In this document: positions 25,497 to 35,555 of the stretch, in pieces
How positions within the stretch are numbered: position 1 is the stretch's first letter
Layout: every line of letters starts with the position of its first letter
Assembly (NCBI GenBank): GCA_944390945.1
Contig: CALXRV010000002.1
Span: forward strand, 1 to 36,242
Direction of reading: 5' to 3'
Length of the DNA stretch: 36,242 nt
Source: an uncultured Clostridia bacterium
Lineage (GTDB): Bacteria > Bacillota > Dehalobacteriia > UBA4068
Program-made: the position numbers and the translations under genes
Notes under the pieces: generated by a model
Database searches by the model: none
What the model saw: the letters and a program-made list of their open reading frames with translations, nothing else
What the model was told of the DNA's origin: nothing

Positions 25497-25934
25497 ATGG
25501 TACAGTTGCGATTCATCTTTGCCCGCGGCGGCGAGCTGGTGGCGGATCTGAACGATAAAACGCCCGCTACCCAGCGCGAGTTGTTGCGCATCCTGCCTGT
25601 TGACAGCGAGCTGCGCCATACGCGCTGGTGCGGCAGGGAAGTTTTCCTGCCGGTCGTCACCGGCGTCCCGCTGGTACAGGAAAACCAGACCGGCATCGTC
25701 AGCAAATTCGACGTTGCCTATTGGCGGGAATGGGAGGCTGCGCCGGGCGTGCAGCCGGCAGAGACGCTGTCTTTCTACTATGGCGCGGAACGCCTGCAAT
25801 TCCATGGCGGCCTGTTGACGGTCAATGTGATCGGCCGCATCCGCTGGGAGCAGGAAGCAATGCTGGACGAGATCGGGGAGCGCATCTGGCGCTGCGGCTT
25901 TGAAGCGGTACGCGTAGAGCGCATATCAGAATGA
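25497..25934 (+). CDS. DUF3830 family, cyclophilin-like protein
   Basis: A 145-aa protein resembling the DUF3830/cyclophilin-like family, seen beside amidohydrolase and hydantoinase genes. Recognisable stretches: an N-terminal strand pair, KTPATQRELLRILPVDSELRHTRWCGREVFLP (the TxxELxxxLP...HxRWxGxEVxxP pattern), ENQTGIVSKFDVAYW, and the later LSFYYGAERLQFHGG strand. It is small, cytosolic and without membrane segments. The start at 25497 has GAGGAGG six bases upstream, preferred to an ATG 72 bases earlier. It is the first gene of a four-gene operon, 13 bases from the hyuA-like gene. Its role is unknown; an accessory or substrate-related function for the hydantoinase is inferred from position. 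Confidence 0.7.
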   Translation: MVQLRFIFARGGELVADLNDKTPATQRELLRILPVDSELRHTRWCGREVFLPVVTGVPLVQENQTGIVSKFDVAYWREWEAAPGVQPAETLSFYYGAERLQFHGGLLTVNVIGRIRWEQEAMLDEIGERIWRCGFEAVRVERISE

Positions 25935-25947
25935 GGAGGAGCTTTTT

Positions 25948-27981
25948 ATGGGCAGATACAGAGTTTCAGTCGATATCGGCGGCACGTTTACGGATTTTGT
26001 GTTCTATGACAGCAAAACCGGCGAATACCGGGAAGGAAAGGTGCTGACCACACATGACGACCTTTCCGACGCCATCATCGCCGGCCTGGATATGGAGATT
26101 GCCGATTATGCGGAAATCGACTTTTTCGTGCACGGCACCACGGTCGGCCTGAACGCTTTTCTGGAACGGCGCGGCGTGCGGGTGGCCATCATCACCACCG
26201 AAGGCTTCCGCGATGTTTATGAACTGGCGCGCGGCGACCGGCCGGAAATGTACGACCGCTTTTACCGCAAGCCGGTGCCGCTGGTCAAACGCAGCGATAT
26301 CTATGAGATCCGCGAGCGCATCCTTTATGATGGCAGCGTCAGCACGGCGCTGGATGAAGAAAGCGTGCGCGAAGCAGCGCGGCGCATCGCGGAAAAAGGT
26401 TATGATTCCGTGGTGATCTGTCTGATCAATTCCTATATCAACCCGGCGCATGAGAACCAGGCGGCGGATCTGATCCGTCAGCTGCTGCCGGATCTGCAGA
26501 TTACCGCTTCGCATGTGGTGGCCCGTGAGTGGCGCGAATATGAACGCACCAGCACTGCCACGGTCAACGCCTATATCGCGCCGATCGTCAAGGAATACCT
26601 GACCCTGTTGGAAAACCGGATGGAAGGCAAGGATTATCACCGCGCCATCCACATCATGCAGTCCAACGGCGGCCTGATGACTTCCGGCGTGGCCAAGGAC
26701 AAACCGATTTTCACCCTGATGTCCGGCCCGGTCGGCGGGGCGATCGGCAAAAATTCGCTGTTCGAAACCCTGGGCTACCGCAATCTGATCGGTATCGATA
26801 TGGGCGGCACCAGCTTTGACGTCAGCATGCTGATCGACGGCAAGCCGGACCTTTCCACGGAAACCTATCTCGAAGGCTTCCCCATCCTTTCGCCGATGGT
26901 CAATGTCTATACGATCGGCGCGGGCGGCGGCAGCCTGGTCACCCTGGAGGGCAAGGGGCTGCGCGTCGGCCCGAAGAGCGCCGGTTCCAACCCCGGCCCG
27001 GCCTGCTATGGCAATGGCGGCACGCAGGCCACGGTGACGGACGCCAATCTGGCGCTGGGGCGTATCGACGCTGAAAACTTCCTCGGCGGCCGGATGACGC
27101 TGGATACCGCTGCCGCGCGGCGCGCCATCCAGGCGGTGGCGGATGAGATCGGTCTTGACCTGACCGAGACGGCAGAGGGCATCTGCCAGATCGCCAACGC
27201 CAATATGGCCGGCATCATCCGGCAGATCACGGTGCGCAAAGGGATCGACCCGCGTGATTTCGCCATCGTCGCCTTTGGCGGCGCCGGCCCGATGCATGCT
27301 GCGTTCATCGCCGAAGAGCTGGGCATCCAGACGGTGATCGTGCCGCAGATGCCGGGTACTTATTCCGCCTGGGGCATGCACCAGTGCGATCTGCGCCAGG
27401 ATGCAGTGCGTACTTACCGCGAGAACCTGGAAAATGTGGATATCAGCCGCATCAGCGGGCTGTTCCAGCAGATGAAGGACGAAGTCTCCGCCATCCTGCT
27501 GCAGCAGGGTGTCTCCGCAGAGCAGATCATCTATGAAAAGACGGTCGATATGCGTTATGTGGGACAGGACTATACGCTGAACGTCTCCTTCCGCAGCGAT
27601 GATGAGATCACGGCGGAAAGCATCGCCGCCCTGCGCCAGGCCTATCACGATTATCATCAGCAGGTCTACGGGCATCATAATCCGACCGGCGCGGTGGAAA
27701 CCGTCAATATCCGCATGTCCGGCATTGGCCGCATCGACCGCGTGCAGAAAACCGCGCTGCCGGAACAGAGCGGCCTGCAGGCAAAGCCTTACAAGACCGC
27801 TCAGGTGATCTTTTCCGGCGTGCCGCAGCAAACCGGCATCTACCGGCGGGAAGACCTGCGGCCGGGCATGGATATGCAGGGGCCGGCGGTGATCGAAGAG
27901 CTGAGCTCCACCACCGTGGTGCCGCCGCAGTATACCCTGCATGTGGACGGCTATGAAAATATCATCCTGCGCAAGCGGTAA
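25948..27981 (+). CDS. hyuA: Hydantoinase/oxoprolinase subunit A (HyuA-like)
   Basis: A 677-aa ATP-dependent subunit of the hydantoinase A/5-oxoprolinase/acetone carboxylase beta family. The actin-like ATP-binding opening DIGGTFTDF (9-17) is present, with VHGTTVGLNA, the ASTSTATVNAY-like YERTSTATVNAY, MQSNGG, LMSGPVGG, GIDMGGTSFDVS, TIGAGGGS, KSAGSNPGPACYGNGG and FGGAGPMHA. These cover both conserved halves. The family hydrolyses cyclic amides such as N-methylhydantoin or 5-oxoproline together with subunit B. AATGAGGAGGAG provides the ribosome site. It is followed 36 bases later by the B subunit. Absence of pxpA/B/C-type neighbours and presence of an NCS1 carrier favour a hydantoin or pyrimidine-like ring over 5-oxoproline, but this is inference. 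Confidence 0.92.
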   Translation: MGRYRVSVDIGGTFTDFVFYDSKTGEYREGKVLTTHDDLSDAIIAGLDMEIADYAEIDFFVHGTTVGLNAFLERRGVRVAIITTEGFRDVYELARGDRPEMYDRFYRKPVPLVKRSDIYEIRERILYDGSVSTALDEESVREAARRIAEKGYDSVVICLINSYINPAHENQAADLIRQLLPDLQITASHVVAREWREYERTSTATVNAYIAPIVKEYLTLLENRMEGKDYHRAIHIMQSNGGLMTSGVAKDKPIFTLMSGPVGGAIGKNSLFETLGYRNLIGIDMGGTSFDVSMLIDGKPDLSTETYLEGFPILSPMVNVYTIGAGGGSLVTLEGKGLRVGPKSAGSNPGPACYGNGGTQATVTDANLALGRIDAENFLGGRMTLDTAAARRAIQAVADEIGLDLTETAEGICQIANANMAGIIRQITVRKGIDPRDFAIVAFGGAGPMHAAFIAEELGIQTVIVPQMPGTYSAWGMHQCDLRQDAVRTYRENLENVDISRISGLFQQMKDEVSAILLQQGVSAEQIIYEKTVDMRYVGQDYTLNVSFRSDDEITAESIAALRQAYHDYHQQVYGHHNPTGAVETVNIRMSGIGRIDRVQKTALPEQSGLQAKPYKTAQVIFSGVPQQTGIYRREDLRPGMDMQGPAVIEELSSTTVVPPQYTLHVDGYENIILRKR

Positions 27982-28017
27982 AGCGCTGCGCCATCAACCG
28001 GGAAAGGAAGAGAGAAT

Positions 28018-29754
28018 ATGGCTACGAATGAGATGAAGTTCCGGGGCAACCCGATTACAACCGAGATCATGCGCAATGCATTCATCTCCGCGGCAAAAGA
28101 GATGAACGAATGCCTCTACCGCAGCTCCTATTCGCCGATCATCTATGAATCGAAGGATTGCGCGGCCGGCCTGTTTGATGAAAATGCCGACGCGCTGGGC
28201 CTTTCTGTCGGCGTGCCCATGTTCCTGGGCAATTTGGAAGTGACGATCAAGGCGACGACAGAATGCATCGGCGGCATTGAAAACTACAATGAAGGCGACG
28301 TGTATATCATCAACGATTCCTATATGACAGGCGCGCATCTGAACGATATGACGCTGCTTTCGCCCATCTTTTACCAGGGCCGGCTCTGCGGCTTTACCGC
28401 CAACCGCGCCCACTGGCTGGATATTGGTTCGAAAGACCCGGGCTATCCGCTGGATTCCACGGATATCTTCCAGGAGGGCATCCGCATTCCGCCGATGAAG
28501 ATTATGGACCGCGGCGTGCTCAATGAAAGCCTGGCGGATATGATCTGCCGCAATACCCGTTTTTACCGTTCGGCGCGCGGCGACCTCAATGCGCAGATCG
28601 CCGCCTGCAAGACCGGGGAAAAACGCTTTGCCGAGATCATCGAGCGCTTTGGCTATGATACGGTGCGCGACAGCGTGCATGATATCTTCCTGCAATCCGA
28701 GATCATGGAAAAAGAAGTGGTTTCGAAATTTGCCGACGGCGTTTACCATGCTTCCGGCTATCTCGATAATGACGGCACCGTGATGGAGCCGATCCTCGTC
28801 AACCTGACCGTCACCATCAAGGACGGCGATATGACGATCGACCTGGAAGGTTCCAGCCCTTCGGCCAAAGGTTCGACCAACTGCGGCTTTGCGCAGACGA
28901 TTTCCGCCACGCGCATGGCGTATAAGATGATCGTTTCGCCGGATGCGCCGGTCAACGGCGGCTGCTTCAAACATCTGGAGATCCGCGCGCCGAAAAAATC
29001 GATCTTCACCGCGGAAGAGCCGACCGCCTGCGCCTGGTATTTCTCATCGCTGGGCCTGCTGATCGACCTGGTGCCAAAAGCGCTGGAAGAGGTTTGCCCG
29101 GAACGGGTCAGCGCCGCGCATTACGGCGATTCGATGGTCGTTTATCTTTCCGGTATGGACCAGCGCCGCGGCCAGAACTATCTCTATGTGGAAGCAACGG
29201 TCGGCGGCTGGGGCGCTTATGAAGCTGCGGATGGCGCGGATGCGCTGATCAATGTCTCGAACGGCGCTTACAAGAATATTCCGGTGGAAGTATTCGAAAA
29301 CAATTATCCGGTGCGCATCAACCGCTTCCAGCTGCGTCAGGATTCCGGCGGCGCGGGACGCAACCGCGGCGGCCTGGGCGTGATCAAGGAATACGAGGCG
29401 TTGTATGACGATACCAGCCTTTATCTGTGGTTCGAACGCTCGGTGACGCCGGCCTGGGGCATCAAGGGCGGCCATGCGGGCGCTAAGCCAAAGGTGGAAG
29501 TGCGCGACAGCAGCGGGCTGCATGAGATGTTGAAGGTGAACGCCTACCCCATGCATTGCGGTACGGTGGCCACCGCCTATACCGGCGGCGGCGGCGGATA
29601 TGGCGACCCGCTGAGCCGCGAACCGGAGCGCGTGCGCGAAGACTATCTGCAGGGCTATATCAGCCGTCAGCATGCAGAGGCGGAGTATGGCGTGGTGCTG
29701 AGCGAGGACGGCGCCATCGACCAGGCGGCAACAGCGCGCCTGCGGGGCAAATGA
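28018..29754 (+). CDS. hyuB: Hydantoinase/oxoprolinase subunit B (HyuB-like)
   Basis: A 578-aa partner of the HyuA-like protein. Family features: ITTEIMRNAFISAAKEMNECLYRSSYSPIIYESKDCAAGLFD near the start, GDVYIINDSYMTGAHLNDM, CGFTANRAHWLDIG, the central TIDLEGSSPSAKGSTNCG, then QDSGGAGRNRGGLG and the glycine-rich TGGGGGYGDPLSREPE near the end. The length is normal for subunit B. A GGAAAGGAAGAGAG ribosome site precedes the ATG. Together with subunit A it should form the ATP-dependent cyclic amidohydrolase. The 100-base gap to the permease gene contains a hairpin, so downstream expression may be reduced. Confidence 0.93.
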   Translation: MATNEMKFRGNPITTEIMRNAFISAAKEMNECLYRSSYSPIIYESKDCAAGLFDENADALGLSVGVPMFLGNLEVTIKATTECIGGIENYNEGDVYIINDSYMTGAHLNDMTLLSPIFYQGRLCGFTANRAHWLDIGSKDPGYPLDSTDIFQEGIRIPPMKIMDRGVLNESLADMICRNTRFYRSARGDLNAQIAACKTGEKRFAEIIERFGYDTVRDSVHDIFLQSEIMEKEVVSKFADGVYHASGYLDNDGTVMEPILVNLTVTIKDGDMTIDLEGSSPSAKGSTNCGFAQTISATRMAYKMIVSPDAPVNGGCFKHLEIRAPKKSIFTAEEPTACAWYFSSLGLLIDLVPKALEEVCPERVSAAHYGDSMVVYLSGMDQRRGQNYLYVEATVGGWGAYEAADGADALINVSNGAYKNIPVEVFENNYPVRINRFQLRQDSGGAGRNRGGLGVIKEYEALYDDTSLYLWFERSVTPAWGIKGGHAGAKPKVEVRDSSGLHEMLKVNAYPMHCGTVATAYTGGGGGYGDPLSREPERVREDYLQGYISRQHAEAEYGVVLSEDGAIDQAATARLRGK

Positions 29755-29768
29755 TCTGCGGCAAGACC

Positions 29769-29806
29769 AAAGCAGGGGGCGGCAGCTGCCGCCCTGCCCC
29801 CTGCTT
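29769..29806 (+). other. Hairpin between hyuB and the permease gene
   Basis: AAAGCAGGGGGCGGCAG pairs imperfectly with a C-rich complement ending CTGCTTT, with a small bulge. No T run follows, so it is more likely an mRNA-stabilising or partial termination element than a full terminator. Confidence 0.45.
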
Positions 29807-29854
29807 TGCCTGATACCCGACCGGAAAATAATCAGAGCAGAAAGGAGAAAACAC

Positions 29855-31195
29855 ATGTCGAAAGAGCAAACTACGGTAAATGAAACCGGCCTTCAGCCGA
29901 TCCCGCTCAATAAACGGGAAAGCTGGGTCAACGCCGCCCTCGTTTGGGCGGGCTGTGAATTTGCCATCAGCGTGATCATGACAGGCAGCGGTATCATCGC
30001 CAGTTTCAGCCTGAAGCACTTCGTCCTTATCCTTTTGTTCAGCCTGATCGTCATCACCTGGGTTTCGGATGGCTTTAACAGCTATCTGGGCGCATTGACC
30101 GGACGTTCCTCCACCGTGATCGCGCGCGCCTCCTTTGGCGCCGCACAGTCGAAATATGTCGTCTCGCTGCTGATCATGTTCAACCTGATCGGCTGGTGGG
30201 CGGTGCAGACTTCGATCACCGGCAATGCCATCTGCACGATGTTCAATATCGACTATACCGCGCAGAAGGGGATCTGGATCGGGGCGACCGTCCTCGCCGG
30301 CATTCTGTTCGCCCTGCCGCCGATCCTGGGCTATACTTCGATGAAATGGGTCGATTATATCGCCGTCCCCGGCGGGCTGCTGCTCTGCATCGCCGGCTTC
30401 TATCTTGCCGTGCGGGATACGGGCTGGCATACCATCATCTCCCTGCAGCCGGAGCAGACCATGCTGACGACGGAAGCGATCAGCCTGGTGGTGGCGGCGA
30501 ATGTTTCGCAGCTGGTGATCATGGCGGATTACAGCCGCTTCTGCCATCCCAAAATCAAGGATTGCTTCCTGGTGCCGATCGGCGTGCTGATCGTCGGCTT
30601 CGTCCTCTTTATGATGGGCGCGGTGATGGGCGTGGGCCGCGGCACCTACGATATCGTCGCCATCATGAAAGAGCTGGGCTTTGGCTGGTGGGGTTTCCTT
30701 ATCCTCTGGCTGGCGCAATGGACTTCGCAGCTGGTCTGCGTCTATTCGATGGGGCTTTGCCTGAGCAATATGTTCGACGCCAAGAGCGAAAAACAGCGCA
30801 AACTCTATACCACGATCGGTTCGGCGGTGGCGCTGGTCGTCGCTTTGCTGGGTATACTCGACCACTTCATGGATTTCCTTTACCTGACTGCCCTGCTCTT
30901 CCCGCCGGTTGGCGCGATCATGGTTACGGATTATTTCCTCGTTTCCAAACGGCAATGGCATGACCGCAGCAAATGGAACTGGATCGCCACCGTCGCCCTG
31001 GTGGCCGGCATTGCGCTCGGCTATTATACGCAGTATATCCATGCCTGGGGCATTCCGGCCGTGCAGAGCTATTTTGTCAGCGCCATCCTCTATTATGGCC
31101 TGACTTATCTCAAGGCGAGAATGGCGCCGGATGAATATTCGCCGCAGCGCTGGCGGAAAGACGGCGCTGCTGTGGCGACGCAGAAAGAAGCCTGA
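29855..31195 (+). CDS. NCS1-family nucleobase/hydantoin permease (CodB-like)
   Basis: A 446-aa membrane carrier with about 12 hydrophobic segments. It fits the NCS1 cation-symport family: KRESWVNAALVWAGCEFAISVIMTG at the start, the GLTGRSSTVIARASFGA-like stretch GALTGRSSTVIARASFG, MFNLIGWWAVQ, ADYSRFCHP, and PPVGAIMVTDYF near helix 10. NCS1 carriers import cytosine, uracil, allantoin or hydantoins. A good AAAGGAG site precedes the start. As the last gene of the operon it presumably brings in the ring compound opened by the HyuA/HyuB-like enzyme. Overall it looks closest to cytosine permease, but the exact substrate is open. Confidence 0.88.
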   Translation: MSKEQTTVNETGLQPIPLNKRESWVNAALVWAGCEFAISVIMTGSGIIASFSLKHFVLILLFSLIVITWVSDGFNSYLGALTGRSSTVIARASFGAAQSKYVVSLLIMFNLIGWWAVQTSITGNAICTMFNIDYTAQKGIWIGATVLAGILFALPPILGYTSMKWVDYIAVPGGLLLCIAGFYLAVRDTGWHTIISLQPEQTMLTTEAISLVVAANVSQLVIMADYSRFCHPKIKDCFLVPIGVLIVGFVLFMMGAVMGVGRGTYDIVAIMKELGFGWWGFLILWLAQWTSQLVCVYSMGLCLSNMFDAKSEKQRKLYTTIGSAVALVVALLGILDHFMDFLYLTALLFPPVGAIMVTDYFLVSKRQWHDRSKWNWIATVALVAGIALGYYTQYIHAWGIPAVQSYFVSAILYYGLTYLKARMAPDEYSPQRWRKDGAAVATQKEA

Positions 31196-31245
31196 AACAG
31201 CAAACCGTTGCTGATCGGATTACCGGCCGGCCTGGCCGGGCGCAG

Positions 31246-31272
31246 AAAACCCCGCCGCATTGCGGCGGGGTT
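31246..31272. terminator. Hairpin at the end of the hydantoinase operon
   Basis: A perfect 11-bp stem (AACCCCGCCGC at 31248-31258, GCGGCGGGGTT at 31262-31272) with loop ATT. An A4 run precedes it, giving a T run only on minus; on plus the following sequence is not T-rich. It lies 51 bases after the permease stop. Confidence 0.6.
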
Positions 31273-31283
31273 GCGTGCGCTTC

Positions 31284-31313
31284 AGCGGGATATGCTTCGG
31301 CGGGATATGCTTC
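31284..31313. repeat. 15-bp direct repeat
   Basis: Two contiguous copies of GCGGGATATGCTTCG between the convergent permease and response regulator genes. Confidence 0.8.
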
Positions 31314-31396
31314 GGCCGCGGCGTATGGTATCGCAGGGGCGCGCTCTGCAGCCGGGACAGCCTTTGCGCAGCGGCAGGAAGCCGGCCGGCAAGCGC

Positions 31397-31422
31397 CAAA
31401 AGAACCGGCGCCGCGGCGCCGG
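31397..31422 (-). terminator. Terminator of the response regulator gene
   Basis: The 18-base palindrome CCGGCGCCGCGGCGCCGG (31405-31422) followed on minus by TTCTTTT, 30 bases after the stop codon. Confidence 0.7.
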
Positions 31423-31451
31423 CCGGAAGGAGCTGCCTGCGCGGATTGCGG

Positions 31452-32252
31452 CTAGGATTTCCAATAGCGCATCAGTCCGGGCAGACGGTATTCCGCCCAG
31501 CTGTAATCCACCATATATTGCCCGAAAAACATCTGCTTGGCCGTTTCATCCCCATCCAGGAACTGGTAGAGGTCGCAGTCCAATTTATCCACGTTGATGC
31601 TCTTGCTGCCGCGGCTGCTCAGGATCAGGTCGCCCGCGCCCGACTCTTCCAGCTGCTCCTGCAGCGCTTTGCCCACTTTGGAATAAAGGCTTTGTGTGGC
31701 ATTGTCGTTGGCGCGGTATTCCCAGAGCGTGCCGATCGCCTGGTCGCTGGTGACCACGCCGCCCTGCCTGTCGATGAGCAGAGCCAGCAGTTCCCGCGAT
31801 TTGGAGCTTTTGAAGGCAACCGCTACATTATCGATGAACAGGTCGAAATGTCCGAAGGTGCGGGCAAATATGCGCTTTTTCAGCTTCTGCTGAAAAAGGC
31901 GCGAAGCATTGACGGCATAGTCCAGATCCTCTGCCGTATAGGGTTTCAGGATATAGGCGCCGCTGTTGGCCCGTACTGCTGCCAATACATAGTGGTAGGT
32001 ATCGGCGTCTGTGATGTAGAGCAGTTTGACCTCGGGAAAAAAGGCGCGCACATTCTGTCCCATCGCAATGCCTTCTTCACGCAGAGCCTGGATATCCAGC
32101 ACGACGAGCTGCACTTTCTGCCGCAGCAGGAATTCACGGGCTTCCTCCCACTGGTCGAAAACGCCGACGATTTCCAAGTAGGAGAGCTGCCTGGCTGCTG
32201 CTAAAAACGTGGACTGTTGGTGGTCGCGGTTCTCGATCACGATCGTTTGCAA
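31452..32252 (-). CDS. Response regulator with REC and SARP-like winged-helix domains
   Basis: A 266-aa regulator. The receiver domain spans about 1-120: acidic residues near the start (ENRD), the phosphoacceptor Asp53 in LVVLDIQAL, Thr81 and Lys103 in ILKPY. From about 130 to 230 there is an OmpR/SARP-type winged helix (FGHFDLFIDNVAVAFKSSKSRELLALLIDRQGG and LYSKVGKALQEQL), followed by a short C-terminal part that might be a truncated BTAD region. The start was placed at TTG 32252 because AAGGAG lies nine bases upstream; two further TTG codons lie closer. It is convergent with the hydantoinase operon and has no adjacent kinase. Control of that operon is plausible but unproven. Confidence 0.82.
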   Translation of the reverse strand: MQTIVIENRDHQQSTFLAAARQLSYLEIVGVFDQWEEAREFLLRQKVQLVVLDIQALREEGIAMGQNVRAFFPEVKLLYITDADTYHYVLAAVRANSGAYILKPYTAEDLDYAVNASRLFQQKLKKRIFARTFGHFDLFIDNVAVAFKSSKSRELLALLIDRQGGVVTSDQAIGTLWEYRANDNATQSLYSKVGKALQEQLEESGAGDLILSSRGSKSINVDKLDCDLYQFLDGDETAKQMFFGQYMVDYSWAEYRLPGLMRYWKS

Positions 32253-32358
32253 GTGCAACAACTCCTTTTTTCAACTTGAGCAGGCAAAAAGCCTGTTTGT
32301 CCCGCGGCCCGGCCGGCTTTGCCGGCAGGCATGGCAATGCAGCCCCGCATTTCTGCGG

Positions 32359-32403
32359 AAAAAGAAAAGCAGGGCGGCAGGGCAAAATACGCTGCCGCTC
32401 TGC
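32359..32403 (-). terminator. Terminator of the cytidylate kinase-like gene
   Basis: A 12-bp stem with one G-U pair (32369-32380 with 32392-32403), followed on minus by TTTTCTTTTT, 56 bases after the stop codon. Confidence 0.78.
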
Positions 32404-32458
32404 AATGCGGGCGTCTTTTTAGCCGCAGCATGGCGCTCTGGCAGCAGCCTGCGCGCGT

Positions 32459-33064
32459 TCAGCGGGCGACCAGCGGCAGGATGGCTTTGACGAGGTCGTC
32501 GATCTCCAGCTGCGAGGTATTGATGCAGAGGTCGTAGTTTTCCGGCGCGCCCCAGACATGCCCGGTGTAGAAGCGGTAGTACTTGGCGCGCCCCTGCGCG
32601 ATGCGCTGAATGCGGTTTTTCAGCTCCTTGTCGGAAAGGTCCGCCTCTTCGGCATTGCGCGCGCGGCAGCGTTCGATCTTGTGCTGCATGCTGGCATAAA
32701 CGAACAGGCGCAGCGGGTGCAGGTCGCGCAGAATGTAGTCGGCGCAGCGCCCGATGATGATGCAGTCGGAACGCGCCGCCATCTCGCGGATGATGTTATG
32801 TTGCTCGCGGTAGATCGCTTCATGAAAATCAAAAGCGAGATTCGGCATGCAGGTGAAAGAATGGCCGACGGTGACTGGGAAATAGAAAAACCGCTCAGTC
32901 TCCAGCACCTTGCTCACATATTCTTCCGCCAGCTCGGTTTTTTGGGCGATCTGCGTCAGGATCTCCTGGTCATAGTAGGGGATATCCAGTTCAGCGGCAA
33001 GTTTCCTGCCCAGTTCGCGGCCGCCGCTGCCAAATTCGCGGCCGATGGTGATGATCCGGTTCAT
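32459..33064 (-). CDS. Cytidylate kinase-like family protein
   Basis: A 201-aa P-loop kinase-like protein. It opens MNRIITIGREFGSGGRELGRKLA, where GREFGSGG takes the position of the Walker A loop, then LDIPYYDQEIL. Later features are CIIIGRCADYIL, LRLFVYASMQHKIERCRARN and DLCINTS. This is the AAK-type family common in Bacillota, distinct from canonical Cmk. The conserved lysine of a standard GxxGxGK[ST] loop is absent at the loop itself (GSGGRELG), as is usual for this family, so the substrate is unknown; a nucleotide kinase role is only suggested. A strong AAAGGAGGG ribosome site precedes the ATG. It is divergent from groES. Confidence 0.85.
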   Translation of the reverse strand: MNRIITIGREFGSGGRELGRKLAAELDIPYYDQEILTQIAQKTELAEEYVSKVLETERFFYFPVTVGHSFTCMPNLAFDFHEAIYREQHNIIREMAARSDCIIIGRCADYILRDLHPLRLFVYASMQHKIERCRARNAEEADLSDKELKNRIQRIAQGRAKYYRFYTGHVWGAPENYDLCINTSQLEIDDLVKAILPLVAR

Positions 33065-33210
33065 CTTTTTCCCTCCTTTGCCTATAGCCTGGCGTCAGCC
33101 TGGCGCCGGCATCGCGACAGAATAGCGGATATGGATACGGGGAAGCATACGATAATATTTTAATTTTATATATATTCCCGCTGCAACGCGATTTCCCTGC
33201 GCCGCTGGGC

Positions 33211-33236
33211 AAAAAAAGCAGGGCGCGCCCTGCTTT
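33211..33236 (-). terminator. Terminator-like palindrome upstream of the cytidylate kinase-like gene
   Basis: The arms AAAGCAGGGCG (33215-33225) and CGCCCTGCTTT (33226-33236) form a 22-base palindrome. On minus it is followed by a T7 run. It lies about 150 bases upstream of the 33064 start in a divergent region where no coding gene ends, so an attenuator or the end of a small RNA is possible. Confidence 0.6.
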
Positions 33237-33408
33237 GCCGCAGGCGAAGGCAGGGTTGCGCAGCAGCAGTTTTTGTCTTAAAGATGAAATCCATAGATAT
33301 TTTATGAAATCATGAGAAAACAAAAGATATCATGAGATAATATCGCAAAAATGCGGAAATACAAGGCTTGCCATTTCTGACCATTTTTGATTATTATATG
33401 TCATGAAA

Positions 33409-33435
33409 TCAGCACTCGGGTAGGGTGAGTGCTAA
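33409..33435 (+). promoter_or_regulatory. CIRCE operator of groES-groEL
   Basis: TCAGCACTC, nine bases, GAGTGCTAA: one mismatch to the CIRCE consensus TTAGCACTC-N9-GAGTGCTAA. It is the binding site of the heat-shock repressor HrcA and lies 24 bases before the groES start. A weak promoter is possible just upstream (TTGCCA at 33368, TATTAT at 33392). Confidence 0.95.
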
Positions 33436-33459
33436 CAGTACTGAAGGAGGTTGGCTTTC

Positions 33460-33750
33460 ATGAATATCAAACCGTTAGGCGACCGTGTGGTCATCAAGCA
33501 GCTCGCCAGCGAAGAAACGACAAAGAGCGGCATCGTGCTGCCGGATACCGCGAAGGAAAAGCCCCAGGAGGGCGAAGTGATCGCCTGCGGCCCTGGCCGT
33601 ATGCTGGATAACGGCACCATCGCGCCCATGCCGGTGAAGCCGGGCGATATCGTGCTTTTCGCCAAATATGCCGGCACCGAGCTCAAACGCGACGGCGAGA
33701 CCTATATGATCCTCAACGCGGAACGCGATATCCTCGCCATCATGGGCTGA
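33460..33750 (+). CDS. groES: Co-chaperonin GroES
   Basis: A 96-aa heptameric lid of the GroEL folding chamber. Typical features: [14 protein letters not shown] at the start, the mobile loop [23 protein letters not shown], and the end [18 protein letters not shown]. The start at 33460 follows GAAGGAGG; an in-frame ATG three codons earlier lies too close to it. First gene of the groES-groEL operon, under CIRCE/HrcA control. Confidence 0.98.
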   Translation: MNIKPLGDRVVIKQLASEETTKSGIVLPDTAKEKPQEGEVIACGPGRMLDNGTIAPMPVKPGDIVLFAKYAGTELKRDGETYMILNAERDILAIMG

Positions 33751-33794
33751 GGCGCCGTTTCCCAGCTTTGATAATACCTTTACAGGAGGAATGA

Positions 33795-35423
<1,629 letters not shown>

Positions 35424-35443
35424 GCAGGTTTTGATGTGTATCT

Positions 35444-35483
35444 GGAAAAGCCCCCGCCCATGCAGGGGCTTTTCCTGTTTTTT
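35444..35483 (+). terminator. Intrinsic terminator of groES-groEL
   Basis: A perfect 11-bp stem (GGAAAAGCCCC at 35444-35454, GGGGCTTTTCC at 35465-35475) followed by TGTTTTTT. Confidence 0.92.
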
Positions 35484-35555
35484 GCAGCGTGGTTCCCGCA
35501 CCGGGGCCGCTGCTGCGGCAAACCGCAAAGGCAAAAGCAAAAAGGAGGAATCCAA

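Noticed and set aside
25966-27942. A 658-codon open frame on minus across hyuA
   Set aside because: Antisense shadow of a recognised family gene; composition is unlike a real protein.
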